From NCBI GenBank assembly GCA_002162765.1, contig MAAR01000011.1:224633-288632 (forward strand): DNA of 64,000 bases, given 5' to 3'. The DNA is from Flavobacteriales bacterium 34_180_T64 (GTDB lineage: Bacteria; Bacteroidota; Bacteroidia; Flavobacteriales; Flavobacteriaceae). Shown here piece after piece: positions 62,917 through 64,000 of this stretch (position 1 is its first letter; each line of letters opens with the position of its first letter). A model generated the notes under the pieces. It searched no databases and had not been told where the DNA came from. It saw nothing but the letters and a program-made list of their open reading frames with translations. The position numbers were made by a program, and so were the translations under genes.

Positions 62917-64000
62917 TTATTTAAGCATTAATCGCTCAGTGAGTATTTTGTTGTCGTAGTTTAATTTTACAATATACATTCCTTTAGAGTAATTAGAAAT
63001 GTTCAAAGTTTTAGTTACAATAGGTGTGTTTACAGTTTTTATATCCTCTGTGTAAATTAACTTTCCGGATAGATCATAAATTGATAATCCTGAGAGCTTA
63101 TCAAAACCTGAAATTCTAATATTTAAATTATCCGTAGCTGGATTTGGATACATTAAGAAGTCAAAACTCGATGTGTCTTCTACAGGAATTTCAACGGCTG
63201 TACAATCAGTTACCGAAACCAGTACTGTCGCTTCACCTGAATCTAACTCGTTATAAACAAGAACTGAGTATTCAGAAGATTCTTCCGGTGATACTGTAAT
63301 GCTTTGAGTCGTTTCACCGGTATTCCATAAATAATCCTCTCCTCCACTTGCTGTCAAGGTTATACTTTCTCCCATACAAATTTCTTGATTATCTCCAGCA
63401 TTTGCAACCACACGCTGAATGACATTGACATCGATTTCTTTCATGTCTGAACAAAAGCCAACGAAACCGATGACAGAATATCTTCTAGATTCACTTGGAT
63501 TAACCGCTATATTAGGTAATGTAGCTCCATTACTCCACTCGTAAGTGTCCGCTCCAAAAGCAGATAAAGTCACATAATCTCCAGCTAAAATTGTAATATT
63601 TTGGCCGTTATTTATATGAACATTCGGATTAGTAATTACAGTTACAGTAACAGAATCTTCATCTTCATAAGATCCATCATATGCGATCACAGTATAATCT
63701 CTAGACGACATTGGTCCCACAGTAATACTCTGTGTGGTTTCTCCTGTATTCCATAAATAACTTGTTCCACCACTTGCTGTTAAAATTGTTTCATATCCTC
63801 GGCAAATCGTAACATCTTCTCCAGCATAAGCTGTTATTCCCTCATCAATTACAGTCACTGTAACTTCTGAAGTGTTTTCACATCCGTTTAAGAATCCTGT
63901 GACTGTATATGTTGTGGTTACATTAGGACTCACTGTAATACTTTCTGTAGTTTCAGTTGTACTCCAAATATAACTATCGCCTCCACTTGCAGTAAGTGTT
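62917..64000 (-). CDS. T9SS-sorted repeat protein, 5' end beyond window
   Basis: The frame is open to base 64000; the GTG near 63933 is internal, not a start. At least 361 residues are visible. About four repeats of ~85 residues share LTASGG.xYLWNTGETTQSIT followed by VSPxxSxxYTV, an Ig/PKD-like surface-protein repeat. The C-terminal ~80 residues are a type A T9SS sorting domain (MYPNPATDNLNIRI ... LSIYDLSGKLIY ... GMYIVKLNY ... ERLMLK). It should be secreted or surface-anchored. Adhesion or enzyme function depends on the missing N-terminus. Confidence 0.88.
   Translation of the reverse strand, partial: TLTASGGDSYIWSTTETTESITVSPNVTTTYTVTGFLNGCENTSEVTVTVIDEGITAYAGEDVTICRGYETILTASGGTSYLWNTGETTQSITVGPMSSRDYTVIAYDGSYEDEDSVTVTVITNPNVHINNGQNITILAGDYVTLSAFGADTYEWSNGATLPNIAVNPSESRRYSVIGFVGFCSDMKEIDVNVIQRVVANAGDNQEICMGESITLTASGGEDYLWNTGETTQSITVSPEESSEYSVLVYNELDSGEATVLVSVTDCTAVEIPVEDTSSFDFLMYPNPATDNLNIRISGFDKLSGLSIYDLSGKLIYTEDIKTVNTPIVTKTLNISNYSKGMYIVKLNYDNKILTERLMLK

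Noticed and set aside
1..64000. CRISPR arrays, rRNA and tRNA genes
   Set aside because: No regularly spaced short repeats and no cloverleaf or rRNA segments were seen. A tRNAscan or Infernal run would be the decisive check.

Overview
The window is low-GC DNA from a bacterium of the Bacteroidetes, most likely the family Flavobacteriaceae. The evidence is T9SS C-terminal sorting tails (31463-33658 and 62917-64000), the T9SS regulator PorX, an LpxC/FabZ fusion, A-rich leaders in place of Shine-Dalgarno sites, and promoters with the Bacteroidetes -7 element TAnnTTTG. I found no rRNA, tRNA, CRISPR array, transposase or integrase.

The left 26 kb is accessory DNA. After two PD40 beta-propeller genes comes a series of co-oriented modules: tetR-OYE-ridA, an mddA-like methyltransferase, tetR-SDR-SDR-deaminase-quinone reductase-hydrolase, tetR-OYE-haloalkane dehalogenase-AhpD-thioredoxin-ThuA-monooxygenase, and a type I restriction-modification operon ending in an OLD-like ATPase/TOPRIM nuclease. 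From 5 kb onward the modules are separated by direct copies of a non-coding repeat of about 1.1 kb: R0, a 3'-end remnant at 5010; R1 at 9927; R2 at 16603; R3, lacking its 3' end, at 25118. The repeat ends in an attC-like inverted pair (TTACATAACG ... CGTTATGTAA) and holds a hairpin with a covarying base pair. This repeat-delimited module array is the most unusual feature of the window.

The detoxification modules share one design. Each has a TetR-family repressor with a palindromic operator at its own -7 promoter, and another copy of the operator before the first reductase gene. Three operator types can be read: A (TAGACTAGTCTA type, four sites, serving two tetR modules), B (TAAACGAACGGTCTA type, three sites) and C (an 11+4+11 inverted repeat, serving a fourth tetR-SDR pair at 37.5 kb).

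The right 38 kb is mostly ordinary chromosome. It carries a putative zinc peptidase, an EF-G-like GTPase, an HtrA-like protease, an exported vanadium haloperoxidase, an MscS channel and a glutamate formimidoyltransferase/cyclodeaminase fusion. A fabG-VWA-prohibitin operon and an M16 peptidase follow. A large leftward cluster runs HD hydrolase, lpxD, lpxC/fabZ, lpxA, efp, a second lpxD-like gene, an NTF2-like gene and sucD. After this come porX, tsaE, a set of small and paralogous membrane-protein genes (CKHWW motif), alanine dehydrogenase, and a T9SS-sorted repeat protein cut by the window end. Two small genes (47 aa at 58514, 50 aa at 59247) and a phzF remnant (9625) are easily missed.
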